42,299 nt of DNA from Spirochaetaceae bacterium (GTDB taxonomy: Bacteria; Spirochaetota; Spirochaetia; Treponematales; Breznakiellaceae): positions 1 through 42,299 of the forward strand of contig JAITJI010000041.1 of the NCBI GenBank assembly GCA_031279015.1. The letters run 5' to 3'. The first letter of the stretch is position 1, and every line of letters begins with the position of its first letter. Positions 7,757-15,944 of this stretch are shown one piece after another. Under the pieces are notes generated by a model that ran no database searches, was not told the origin of the DNA, and saw only the letters and a program-made list of their open reading frames with translations. Both the position numbers and the translations under genes were made by a program.

Positions 7757-9144
7757 TTCCCAAGAATCCGGCGCCACACCTCTCCCATTCCGCCGCCATA
7801 CCGGAGAGTTCCCCCTCCGCTCCTTTTGACGTGGTTGTTATCGGCGGCGGTCCTGCCGGACTTGCGGCGGCTATTGCCGCGGACAAGGCGGGCGCCCGGG
7901 TGCTCCTTACGGAACGGGAAACCCGGCTGGGGGGTATCCTCAAGCAGTGTATCCACGATGGTTTTGGCTTGATCCGCTTTGGTGAGAAGCTGAGTGGTCC
8001 CGAATACGCCCTGCGGTTCATTGAAGAACTGGAAAAAACTTCCGTAGAAAAGCGTCTCTTTACCTTTGTCAGCGGGATTCAAAAAAAATCCACCGGTTTT
8101 CAGTTGACCCTGACGGGGAGCAGCGGGGTGAAGCAGGTTGCCGCCCGGACCCTGATCCTCTCCACAGGCTGCCGTGAAAGAACCGCCCGGCAGGTGTCCA
8201 TCCATGGGACCCGGCCTGCGGGGGTACTTACCGCGGGAACCGCTCAATACTACACCAACATCCTGGGGCAGCTCCCGGCCCGGCGATGTGTCATCCTGGG
8301 GTCCGGAGATGTCGGCCTCATCATGGCCCGGCGGCTCTTCCTGGAAGGGGCAGAGGTCCTGGGGGTCTATGAGGCCAAACCGACTCCTTCGGGGCTCTCC
8401 CGCAACATCGCCCAGTGTCTTGACGATTTTGACATTCCCCTCCATACCGGGAAAACCGTTACCCGGGTCGTCGGCGCAGACCGGCTCGAAGCGGTGGAGG
8501 TAGCGGGGGTGGATGAAAACATGAACCCCATCCCGGGTACGGAGGAGCGGATAGCCTGTGATGGCCTGATCCTTTCGGTAGGGCTTATTCCTGAAAATGA
8601 ACTGGCCGAGGGGCTTGGAACGCCTATCCATCCGGCCACCCGCGGGCCTATCTGTGACCAGCACAACATGACCCTGATCAACGGACTTTTCATCTGCGGC
8701 AATGCCTTGCAGGTAAATGACTTGGTGGACTACGTTTCTGAAAGCGGGGAAACTGCGGGAAGAGCAGCCGCCCGTTTTGCCGCCACAGTTGCCGCCGCCG
8801 TAAACAATAATCCCGCCAATTCTGCCGGCCCGGCGGGAATGGCTGCCGGGAATCTGCTCTTCTGGGAGCGGCGTTTTGCGGACATCACCGGAGACCGGGG
8901 TATCCTCTGCCTGAGCCCCCAGAAGCTGGATTTGAGTCATATAGAGGGGGAAACCACGGTCTACTTCCGGACTGCGTATGAACGAGGTAAAACCCTGCTC
9001 CGGGTCAAGGCCGGGGAGAAAGAGGTGTTTACAAAAAGGTACAACCGTCTCCGGCCGCCGGAGATGGAACGGATCACCCTATCCCTGGAAGATGCAGGGC
9101 TCCGGCCGGGAGATTCGGTAAACCTCACATTGGAGGGTATATGA
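7753..9144 (+). CDS. NAD(P)/FAD-dependent oxidoreductase, second subunit of the GlpA-like complex
   Basis: The 463-residue flavoprotein has an N-terminal FAD motif VVVIGGGPAGLAAAIAADK starting near residue 27. A second nucleotide-binding segment lies mid-protein (RCVILGSGDVGLIMARRL), and the end is FICGNALQVNDLVDYVSESG, typical of the pyridine-nucleotide-disulfide oxidoreductase-like proteins found next to anaerobic GlpA and DUF1667 genes. The start is GTG at 7753, inside the GTGA overlap with the previous stop; no nearby ATG would keep the FAD motif. The residues before the FAD motif are proline-rich and probably unstructured. Its likely role is to shuttle electrons from GlpA to NAD or another acceptor. 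The exact electron partner is inferred from context. Confidence 0.82.
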   Translation: MIPKNPAPHLSHSAAIPESSPSAPFDVVVIGGGPAGLAAAIAADKAGARVLLTERETRLGGILKQCIHDGFGLIRFGEKLSGPEYALRFIEELEKTSVEKRLFTFVSGIQKKSTGFQLTLTGSSGVKQVAARTLILSTGCRERTARQVSIHGTRPAGVLTAGTAQYYTNILGQLPARRCVILGSGDVGLIMARRLFLEGAEVLGVYEAKPTPSGLSRNIAQCLDDFDIPLHTGKTVTRVVGADRLEAVEVAGVDENMNPIPGTEERIACDGLILSVGLIPENELAEGLGTPIHPATRGPICDQHNMTLINGLFICGNALQVNDLVDYVSESGETAGRAAARFAATVAAAVNNNPANSAGPAGMAAGNLLFWERRFADITGDRGILCLSPQKLDLSHIEGETTVYFRTAYERGKTLLRVKAGEKEVFTKRYNRLRPPEMERITLSLEDAGLRPGDSVNLTLEGI

Positions 9145-9500
9145 AAGAACTGCTGTGCATTGTATGTCCCAATGGCTGTCGTTTACAGGTGGAAAACCGG
9201 ATGGGGACCATCGTCGTGACCGGAAACCAGTGCAAAAGGGGCATTGGTTTTGCCCAGGCGGAACTCACCAACCCAACCAGGACGGTAACAACCACGGTAC
9301 GGACCAGCTTCCCCGGGATTCCGGCATTGCCCGTGCGGACCAGCCGGGAGATCCCCAAGGGAAAGATCCGGGAGCTTGTGGATTTCCTCAAAACCGTCAC
9401 CGTAACCCGGCCCTTGAACTGCGGGGATGTGGTGGTGGAAAAAGCATTGGGCCTGGACTGTAATATCATCGCCACGGATCATATACTTGAAGGGGGATGA
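9141..9500 (+). CDS. DUF1667 small iron-sulfur protein, third subunit of the GlpA-like complex
   Basis: This 119-residue protein opens with a cysteine cluster, Cys6, Cys9 and Cys13 (CIVCPNGC), followed by Cys31 in GNQCKRG. That is the DUF1667 pattern expected to hold an iron-sulfur cluster. A further cysteine lies near the end (RPLNCGD). DUF1667 proteins characteristically follow a GlpA-like dehydrogenase and a FAD oxidoreductase in anaerobes, as here. The ATG overlaps the previous stop (ATGA at 9141-9144), so the three are coupled and probably form one complex. Its precise electron-transfer role is not established from sequence. Confidence 0.85.
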   Translation: MKELLCIVCPNGCRLQVENRMGTIVVTGNQCKRGIGFAQAELTNPTRTVTTTVRTSFPGIPALPVRTSREIPKGKIRELVDFLKTVTVTRPLNCGDVVVEKALGLDCNIIATDHILEGG

Positions 9501-9542
9501 CTAATACGGTTTGATGCGGACTATGCCCCAGAGGAGTAATCA

Positions 9543-11105
9543 ATGGCGGAACCTCTGATTCTTACCTTCGATATTGGTACTCAAAGCGCCCGGGCGTTGC
9601 TGGTGTCACCTCAGGGCCGGATACTGTTTAAGGCTCAACGAGCCTATGAGACGCCCTACTATTCCATCCAACCCGGCTGGGCGGAGCAGCGGGCGGAGTT
9701 CTACTGGGAGAAGCTCTGCGAAACCAGCCGGAATCTCAAGGAACAGGCAGGCGCCCTCTGGCATGACATCATCGCCGTTACCTGTACTACCATTCGGGAT
9801 ACCTGTCTCTGTGTAGATAAAAACTGTAAACCCCTGCGGAATGTGATCGTCTGGATTGATGACCGCAGGGTGGAAAATCTCAGCCCGTTGCCGGCGGTTA
9901 CGGCGATGTTGTTTAAAGCAGCCCGGCTACGCGAAATGATCGAGCTACAGCGCCGGGTCTGCCACTCCAACTGGATCAAGGTAAACGAAAGGGACATCTG
10001 GGATCGGACCGATAAATTCGTTCTTATTTCGACATGGCTGAACTACAAACTCTGCGGGAATCTGCTGGATTCCTCCGCCGGCATCATCGGCCATATCCCC
10101 TTTGATACCAAATTACGGAAGTGGATGAAGCCTACCGATATTCGGCGCTGTATCTTTGGGGTTGAGGATGACAAACTCTTTGATTTTGTAGAACCCGGAA
10201 AGACCCTGGGGACCATCGCCACTACCGCTGCCCGGGAGACGGGAATCCCCGCAGGGCTGCCCTTGATCGCCACGGGAAGCGACAAGGGCTGTGAAACCCT
10301 GGGACTCTCCTGCATCTCCTCCGAGAAGGCCGCCCTGAGTTTCGGTACTACCGCCACCATTCAGTTTTCTACCCAGACCTACCTGGAACCCCAGCCTCAC
10401 ATGCCCGCCTATCCGGCAATAGTCCCGGGTTACTACAATCCGGAAATTGAGATCTACCGGGGTTACTGGCTTCTCTCCTGGTTCAAAAAGGAATTTGCAT
10501 CCAAGGAAGTGGCGGAAGCCCAGAAGCTGGGGATCGATGCGGAATGGCTGCTGGACAAGCGGCTTCAGGAGATCAATCCCGGCTGTGACGGGCTCATTCT
10601 CCAACCCTACTTTACCCCGGGGGTCAGCATGCCTCATGCCAAAGGGGCGGCCATTGGCATGACCGATGTGCACACCCGAATCCACTTCTACCGGGCGATC
10701 ATCGAGGGAATCAACTTCGCCCTTCTGGACGGGCTGCGGCTGATGGAGAAACGGGGCAAACTCCGGATTAGCAGCTTGTTTGTTGCCGGCGGAGGCAGTC
10801 AGAGTAATGAGATCTGCCGGATCACCGCCTCTCAGTTCGGCCTGCCGGTATACCGGGTTCAGACCCACGAGGCCACAGGTCTCGGTTCCTCAATTGTCGC
10901 TTTTATCGCCAAAGGGATCTTTTCTTCCTATGAAGAGGCTATCCGGGAGATGGTACATATACAGGACGAATTTGAACCGGACAAGCAGATTCACGGAATC
11001 TACAAAGAGATCTACACCCGGATCTTTGAGAAGATCTTTGACAAACTTTTGCCTTTGTATCAGGAGATCAACATGATATTAGCTTCATCCACAGAAAAAA
11101 GATAA
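9543..11105 (+). CDS. FGGY-family carbohydrate/polyol kinase
   Basis: The 520-residue protein has both halves of the FGGY actin-like ATPase fold. The N-terminal phosphate-binding loop is TFDIGTQSARALLVS, the central segment is LSFGTTATIQFS, and the C-terminal FGGY_C part contains LFVAGGGSQSNEICRITA and THEATGLGSSIVA. A good ribosome site (GAGGAG) lies before the ATG. The family phosphorylates glycerol, xylulose, ribulose and related polyols. Its place after the glycerol-3-phosphate dehydrogenase triad suggests that it makes the phosphorylated substrate for that complex, but the sequence is not an obvious orthodox GlpK. It keeps atypical segments such as CTTIRDTCLCVDKN, so the substrate is left open. 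Confidence 0.85.
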   Translation: MAEPLILTFDIGTQSARALLVSPQGRILFKAQRAYETPYYSIQPGWAEQRAEFYWEKLCETSRNLKEQAGALWHDIIAVTCTTIRDTCLCVDKNCKPLRNVIVWIDDRRVENLSPLPAVTAMLFKAARLREMIELQRRVCHSNWIKVNERDIWDRTDKFVLISTWLNYKLCGNLLDSSAGIIGHIPFDTKLRKWMKPTDIRRCIFGVEDDKLFDFVEPGKTLGTIATTAARETGIPAGLPLIATGSDKGCETLGLSCISSEKAALSFGTTATIQFSTQTYLEPQPHMPAYPAIVPGYYNPEIEIYRGYWLLSWFKKEFASKEVAEAQKLGIDAEWLLDKRLQEINPGCDGLILQPYFTPGVSMPHAKGAAIGMTDVHTRIHFYRAIIEGINFALLDGLRLMEKRGKLRISSLFVAGGGSQSNEICRITASQFGLPVYRVQTHEATGLGSSIVAFIAKGIFSSYEEAIREMVHIQDEFEPDKQIHGIYKEIYTRIFEKIFDKLLPLYQEINMILASSTEKR

Positions 11106-11117
11106 AAGGAGACAGGT

Positions 11118-12851
11118 ATGGCTCATCGTTACAAAGGTTTTGAACCTGCATGGTACCACGGCAAAGTTCCCGCCGATTCTTACCGTTCTATCTTCAAATG
11201 GGGGGTTCCCGAAGCGATAAAGGTCCCCAGAGAATCCCTCTACAGGATGATGAAGATCCAGTTTGATCTTACAAATGATGATTTTAAGGATTACAGTGAA
11301 GACCTGGGGCTCGACCCGGTGCACTTCGATATTCCCATCCGCCTGACCCAGGCTCAATTGGAAGGTTTTGCGGATATTGTAGGAAAGGACTACGTGCGTA
11401 CCGACGACTATGCCCGGCTTTCGGTGGCCTATGGCAAAACCATGTACGACCTCCTGCGAATCCGGAACAAGATCGTGGAGAATGTGCCCGACGCAGTGCT
11501 CTACCCGGACAGCAAGGAACAAATAGAACGGATCGTGGCCCGCTGCGCCGAATGGAAGATCCCCCTCTACGTGTACGGCGGCGGTTCTTCGGTAACCCGG
11601 GGGGTGGAGTGTATACGGGGGGGGATATCCCTGGACATGCGGCTCCGGTTTAACAAGGTGGTGAGTTTTAATGAGATCGACCAGGCCATCACCGTAGAAG
11701 CAGGGATGAGCGGCCCCCGGCTTGAGGAGATCCTCAACAACGCGGAGAAGGTATTCGGGGCGAAACGGCCCTATACCTCGGGCCACTTTCCCCAGAGCTT
11801 TGAACATTCCTCCGTTGGAGGCTGGGTGGTGACCCATGGAGCAGGGCAGAATTCAACCTACTATGGATGCATCCAGGACATCGTCCTGGGACAGGACTAC
11901 GCCACTCCCGCCGGGGTCATTCATACCGACCGCTACCCCAGAAAAGCCTCCGGTCCGGATATCGACCAAATCATGATGGGGAGCGAGGGGGCCTTTGGGG
12001 TGCTGACCCACGTAACCCTCAAGGTCTTCCGTCACATGCCCAAAACGATCAAGCGTTTCTCCTACATGTTTAAGGACTGGGAAACCGGTCAGGCAGCGGC
12101 CCGGGAGATCATGCAGAGTGAGGCGGGCTATCCTTCGGTGTTCCGCCTTTCGGACCCCGAAGAGACCAGCATAATGATGCACATGTACAATGTCATTGAG
12201 AGTCCCCTGCGGCATCTTTTTGATATGAAGGGCTTTAAACTCAACGAAATGTGCCTCTTTCTGGGCTTTACCAATGGCGAAGCGGGATTCTCCCGGAATT
12301 GTGCAAAAAATGTCGCCCGGGTGGCGAAGAAGTACGGCGGCATCTGGCTTTCCGGGGTCGTTACCCGGGCTTGGGAGAAAGGCCGCTTCAACGATCCCTA
12401 TATGCGGGACACCATGCAGGATTTCGGCATCGTAATGGACACCATGGAGTGCAGCGTCAACTGGAGCAACATGAGCAAGGTCCACCGGGAGGTACGGGCC
12501 TATGTGAAGAGCCGGCCCAGGACCATCTGCATGACCCACATGAGCCATGTCTACCCCCAGGGGGCTAACCTCTACTGGATCTTTATCACCCGGATTCACG
12601 ACCCCGAAGAATACCGGCAATTCCATGCAGGGATCCTGGACACGATACAAAAATCAGGGGCCTCCATGAGCCATCATCACGGCATCGGTAAGATGTTTGG
12701 CCCCTGGCTTGAGGGTTCCATTGGCCGAAACGAACACGCCATCTTCCGGGCCCTGAAAAATCATTTTGATCCGGACAACATCATGAACCCCGGAGGCACC
12801 CTGGGGTTTGACCTTGCGGAGGAGGAGAAACGGTTTCTGCTCCCCCGTTAA
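11118..12851 (+). CDS. FAD-binding oxidase related to alkyldihydroxyacetone-phosphate synthase
   Basis: The 577-residue protein has a PCMH-type FAD-binding domain (about residues 130-310) with IPLYVYGGGSSVTRG and the segment YTSGHFPQSFEHSSVGGW, which closely resembles AGPS. The neighbouring GQNSTYYG and SEGAFGVLTHVTLKVFR are also family features, and the cap/C-terminal region carries MSHHHGIGKMFGPW, including the His-rich stretch used in AGPS catalysis. AGPS makes ether lipids from acyl-DHAP. Bacterial relatives may instead oxidise 2-hydroxy acids or glycerol phosphates. Sitting after a polyol kinase and a G3P-type dehydrogenase, it may act on a triose-phosphate derivative. A strong AAGGAG site precedes the ATG. 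Its stop codon shares the TTAA at 12848-12851 with the convergent butyrate kinase. Confidence 0.82.
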   Translation: MAHRYKGFEPAWYHGKVPADSYRSIFKWGVPEAIKVPRESLYRMMKIQFDLTNDDFKDYSEDLGLDPVHFDIPIRLTQAQLEGFADIVGKDYVRTDDYARLSVAYGKTMYDLLRIRNKIVENVPDAVLYPDSKEQIERIVARCAEWKIPLYVYGGGSSVTRGVECIRGGISLDMRLRFNKVVSFNEIDQAITVEAGMSGPRLEEILNNAEKVFGAKRPYTSGHFPQSFEHSSVGGWVVTHGAGQNSTYYGCIQDIVLGQDYATPAGVIHTDRYPRKASGPDIDQIMMGSEGAFGVLTHVTLKVFRHMPKTIKRFSYMFKDWETGQAAAREIMQSEAGYPSVFRLSDPEETSIMMHMYNVIESPLRHLFDMKGFKLNEMCLFLGFTNGEAGFSRNCAKNVARVAKKYGGIWLSGVVTRAWEKGRFNDPYMRDTMQDFGIVMDTMECSVNWSNMSKVHREVRAYVKSRPRTICMTHMSHVYPQGANLYWIFITRIHDPEEYRQFHAGILDTIQKSGASMSHHHGIGKMFGPWLEGSIGRNEHAIFRALKNHFDPDNIMNPGGTLGFDLAEEEKRFLLPR

Positions 12852-13918
12852 TTCTTTTTGTAAACACGGGACTGCTCTTCACCGCGCAGTACCCGTAGAG
12901 CGCCTTTGGCAAGGGCGTCCATTTCATTCTCACCGGGTAGAATTGCTACAGGCGCCAGAAATTCTATCCGGTTTTTTATCATCGTGGTGAAATATTCCGA
13001 ACAGGCGATGCCCCCGGTCAGAATGACCGCATCAATTTTGCCGTTTACCACTACCGAAAGCTTAGCCAGATTTTTTGCTACATGCAGGGCCATGGCTTCG
13101 TAAACAAGACGCGCTTCCATATCACCCTCGTCTATGCGCTTTTCAACTTCCCGGGAATCGGCGGTGCCTAAATGGGAGATAAGCCCGCCCTTTCGCTGAA
13201 TCATCCGCAGCGCTTCTTTTTTGGAAAGGCCCCGATCAAAACAAAGATCGATAAGCTGAAATCCCGGCAGCCCCCCCGCCCGTTCGGGAGCAAAAGCCCC
13301 TTCATCATCGGATATCATATCTATCGTTTTACCGTTGGAATGGAGGCTAAAGGTGATCCCGCCGCCCAGGTGAGCAACCAGAAGATTCTTTTCGTTATAA
13401 TTCCAGCCCTTGTCCTGACACAGCTTTAAAGCCGCGGCCCGCATATTCAGATTGTGTCCCTGACCACGCCGGGCCATTTCCTTTAATCCTACAATGCGGA
13501 CAATTGGAAGCATCTCGTCCATGGTAACCGCATCATAAATATACGCCTTTATACCCTGAGGTTTCACAATAGAATGGGCAATAGCCATGCCGATATTAGA
13601 TGCATGCTGATCTATCGGATTAGTTTTCATTGTCTCAAGCATGTCCTCATTTATCTCATAGGCTCCGCTTTCTACCCGGGCAAAAGGTCCGCCCCGGGAT
13701 ACAACCACGGCAAGATCGGAAGGCCTGTAACCCTTTTCATGCAGTGCCTGTATTACCAGATTATAACGCATGTCAAGCTGATCAATGATGGTATCAAATC
13801 CGGAAAGATCTTCCAGCGCATGTTCAATGCTTACGTTCCAAAGTTGAGTTTCACCGTCAAATAAAGCTATTTTTGTTGACGTGGATCCCGGATTAATCAC
13901 CAGTATTTTTTCGTTCAT
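12848..13918 (-). CDS. buk: Butyrate kinase
   Basis: The 356-residue protein is a full-length acetokinase-family butyrate kinase. It has the ATP/phosphate loop ILVINPGSTSTKIALFDG at the N-terminus, the central VAHLGGGITFSLHSNGK, and the C-terminal VILTGGIACSEYFTTMI. It converts butyryl phosphate, or a branched or related acyl phosphate, plus ADP to the acid and ATP. It is the last gene of the minus-strand catabolic cluster, and its partner phosphate butyryltransferase lies at 17203-18108 in the same cluster. Some relatives prefer isobutyryl, isovaleryl or propionyl phosphate, so the chain is not fixed by sequence. A hairpin covers the bases directly before the ATG and may control translation. 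Confidence 0.93.
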   Translation of the reverse strand: MNEKILVINPGSTSTKIALFDGETQLWNVSIEHALEDLSGFDTIIDQLDMRYNLVIQALHEKGYRPSDLAVVVSRGGPFARVESGAYEINEDMLETMKTNPIDQHASNIGMAIAHSIVKPQGIKAYIYDAVTMDEMLPIVRIVGLKEMARRGQGHNLNMRAAALKLCQDKGWNYNEKNLLVAHLGGGITFSLHSNGKTIDMISDDEGAFAPERAGGLPGFQLIDLCFDRGLSKKEALRMIQRKGGLISHLGTADSREVEKRIDEGDMEARLVYEAMALHVAKNLAKLSVVVNGKIDAVILTGGIACSEYFTTMIKNRIEFLAPVAILPGENEMDALAKGALRVLRGEEQSRVYKKN

Positions 13919-13947
13919 GTTACTAATAGGAAGGACCTTCCTGTAAC
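13919..13947 (-). promoter_or_regulatory. Palindrome directly in front of the butyrate kinase start, possible RBS-masking hairpin
   Basis: On the minus strand GTTAC, AGGAAGGTCCTTCCT, ATTA and GTAAC follow one another up to the ATG at 13918. GTTAC pairs with GTAAC and AGGAAG with CTTCCT. The AGGAAGG is the only plausible Shine-Dalgarno near the start, so folding would hide it. Its function as a translational switch is an inference. Confidence 0.4.
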
Positions 13948-14005
13948 AGCAGGCATTGAACCCGCCGGAACAAAAAGGCCGCTTCCGTTCCTCCTCACGG
14001 CTAAA

Positions 14006-14917
14006 TTAAAATTCTAAATGCATTAAGGCTGCGATATTCCCAAAGGCAACCTTGTCCAGTATTTCCGGCTGATCGAGAAAGGCCTTGTCCAGTTCAGCAA
14101 TGGAATAATGGAAAGAACCAAAGGGTACGTCCGTACCAAAGAGGATCTTATCCTTACCGAGCAGTTCAACGCCCTTGCGCATCAACGCTGCGGAACACAT
14201 GGATGTGTCGGTGTAAACGTTGGGGAGTCCCTTCACGTGTTCATATAACAGATCAACGGCGCTGCAACAATGGGCTACGATTATTTTGGTGTCGGCGAAT
14301 TTATGGCAGAACTTGGCCACTTCTTTAATATCGCTGTAGGCGGGATTAGTCTTCCTGCTCCACGGACTGTCTTCCGTATAGTAGGGATTTGCACCGCAAT
14401 GGGTTAGAACCGGCAGATCCGCATCCCGGAAAACTTTTACCGCAGATTCGATCTTAGGATCATCCAGCGGAACATTTTGAATGGTAGGATGCAGTTTAAG
14501 CCCCTTGGCTCCGTTTTTAATGTCCCGGCGCAATTTATCAGCCATTTCATCGACCGGCATATCCAATACGCAGGTGGTAAAGGGAATGATCCGGGGTTCC
14601 AGTTTGGAAGCAGCCCAATATTCCTCATAGGTCTGATTCGGCCAGATGGGAAGCATGACAATTCCCTGCACCTCGGGATGGTCATTCAATTCTTTTATCA
14701 AATTCTCAAGGGTCCATTCCCAGCTTCGAAATTGTCCCGCGTTGATCAGGTCTTCCACCTTCTTTGGGATCAGCGGTATTGTATACCCTGAACGTTCACA
14801 ATCAATGAAGGGATCATCGTAATCTCCCTTTTTGATGTTTGTTTTGAATGTGATGTTTTTGTTCTCATGAAAAATGTCTCCTATGTGAGCATGTGAATCG
14901 ATAATCCGCTTAGCCAT
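14006..14917 (-). CDS. Amidohydrolase_2 family metal-dependent hydrolase (copy 2 of a tandem pair)
   Basis: The 303-residue TIM-barrel protein has the metal site DSHAHIGD (His9, His11) near the N-terminus, GAKGLKLHP in the middle, then VLTHCG, IVAHC and FGTDVPFG, which provide the remaining histidines and the catalytic Asp. This family includes decarboxylases and hydrolases of cyclic carbonyl compounds and lactones. It is clearly paralogous to the gene at 14982-15887, and the two share the leader GGAGGGTACTTATGGC. The length is normal for the family. In this catabolic cluster it could open a ring or lactone or remove a carboxylate. The reaction cannot be decided from motifs alone. Confidence 0.85.
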   Translation of the reverse strand: MAKRIIDSHAHIGDIFHENKNITFKTNIKKGDYDDPFIDCERSGYTIPLIPKKVEDLINAGQFRSWEWTLENLIKELNDHPEVQGIVMLPIWPNQTYEEYWAASKLEPRIIPFTTCVLDMPVDEMADKLRRDIKNGAKGLKLHPTIQNVPLDDPKIESAVKVFRDADLPVLTHCGANPYYTEDSPWSRKTNPAYSDIKEVAKFCHKFADTKIIVAHCCSAVDLLYEHVKGLPNVYTDTSMCSAALMRKGVELLGKDKILFGTDVPFGSFHYSIAELDKAFLDQPEILDKVAFGNIAALMHLEF

Positions 14918-14943
14918 AAGTACCCTCCACTATAAATATTTTG

Positions 14944-14964
14944 TATACGGATTAAAACCGTATA
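14944..14964 (-). promoter_or_regulatory. 7-bp inverted repeat between the two amidohydrolase genes
   Basis: TATACGG (14944-14950) and CCGTATA (14958-14964) form a perfect inverted repeat with a 7-nt spacer ATTAAAA. It lies 27 bases before the start of the downstream amidohydrolase. The geometry fits a dimeric repressor or activator site as well as a weak RNA hairpin. Confidence 0.4.
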
Positions 14965-14981
14965 AAGTACAATCACAACGA

Positions 14982-15887
14982 TCAAAGGTGTATGAGTTTT
15001 GCGATATTGGCATAGAAAACTTTATCCTTGGTAACCGGATCGTTTTCAAAGGCCCTCTCAATAACCTCAATACAAAATTTCTCGTTAACAAATGGATAGT
15101 CCGTACCGTACAGGACCCTCTCGGCGCCCATTATTTTAACCGCCTCCCTAGCTGCGGCAACTGAACAGAAACTAGTATCAGCGTAAACATTGTCAATGCC
15201 CTTACATCCTTCCATAAGCGGCTGGGCAAAGGCGGCACAATGGGCGGCAATAAGCACCTGATTGTTCCGGTTTTTTGCAAATTCAAAAAAGTCTGACATG
15301 GCGCCAAATTTTGAATTTACCGGATAGGTCTTGTCAGCGGAATAATAAGTTCCTTCACCAATGTGAACCACCACCGGCAGATCCGCCCGGGCAAACACAT
15401 CCGCCGCGGCGTGCATCCTGTCATCCAAAAGCCGGACATTCTGCAGAATCGGATGCAGCTTAAGGCCCTTGGCGCCCCTGCCGATATCCCGGTACAGTTT
15501 CTCCTGCATTTCATCAATGGACAGGGTCATATCCGCAGCGGTAAAAGGGATGATGCGGGGATCCAGTTTGGAAGCCGCAAGGTATTCTTCAAAGGTGGTA
15601 TTGGGCAATACGGGGAGCAAGACAATTCCGGCCATGTCACATTCATCGAGCTGGCGGGAAGTATTTTCCAGTGTAGCCTCCCAGCAACGGAACTGACCAC
15701 CGTCGATTACGAGCTGCAAATCCCGCGGATCACCGGTAAACAGGGGCTTGGTAAACAGGGATTCCTCCAGTTCAATAAAACGATCCTCGTAATCTCCCTT
15801 TCTTACATTGGTTTTAAAGCTAATGTTCCGGTTTTCGTGGAATATATCTCCCAAATGTGCATGTGAATCAATAATACGTCTAGCCAT
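14982..15887 (-). CDS. Amidohydrolase_2 family metal-dependent hydrolase (copy 1 of a tandem pair)
   Basis: This 301-residue TIM-barrel protein starts with the same MARRIIDSHAHLGD block as its neighbour (His9, His11). It keeps GAKGLKLHP, LIAAHC and YGTDYPF, but has VVHIGEG where the neighbour has VLTHCG, so the active-site strand differs. The two copies are alike over their whole length, with roughly half the residues identical by eye, as after a tandem duplication followed by divergence. It presumably hydrolyses or decarboxylates a related cluster intermediate. A GGAGGG ribosome site lies before the ATG. Confidence 0.85.
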   Translation of the reverse strand: MARRIIDSHAHLGDIFHENRNISFKTNVRKGDYEDRFIELEESLFTKPLFTGDPRDLQLVIDGGQFRCWEATLENTSRQLDECDMAGIVLLPVLPNTTFEEYLAASKLDPRIIPFTAADMTLSIDEMQEKLYRDIGRGAKGLKLHPILQNVRLLDDRMHAAADVFARADLPVVVHIGEGTYYSADKTYPVNSKFGAMSDFFEFAKNRNNQVLIAAHCAAFAQPLMEGCKGIDNVYADTSFCSVAAAREAVKIMGAERVLYGTDYPFVNEKFCIEVIERAFENDPVTKDKVFYANIAKLIHL

Positions 15888-15915
15888 AAGTACCCTCCAT
15901 AAAAAAACAAAATTG

Positions 15916-15944
15916 TATCCGTCTAGGATTTTTTTTGACGGATA
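15916..15944 (-). terminator. 8-bp stem-loop overlapping the end of the OFA-type transporter gene, followed by T-rich sequence
   Basis: On the minus strand TATCCGTC (15944-15937) pairs with GACGGATA (15923-15916) around a 13-nt loop that contains the transporter stop codon. CAATTTTGTTTTTTT follows. This could be an intrinsic terminator or attenuator giving less transcript of the last three genes. The stem has only modest GC content, so it may be leaky. Confidence 0.45.

Noticed and set aside
7612-8940. Long minus-strand open frame of 442 codons opposite the FAD oxidoreductase
   Set aside because: It is antisense to two genes with clear FAD and Fe-S motifs; its product is low-complexity Pro/Gly/Arg without recognisable domains, as expected from GC-rich antisense frames.
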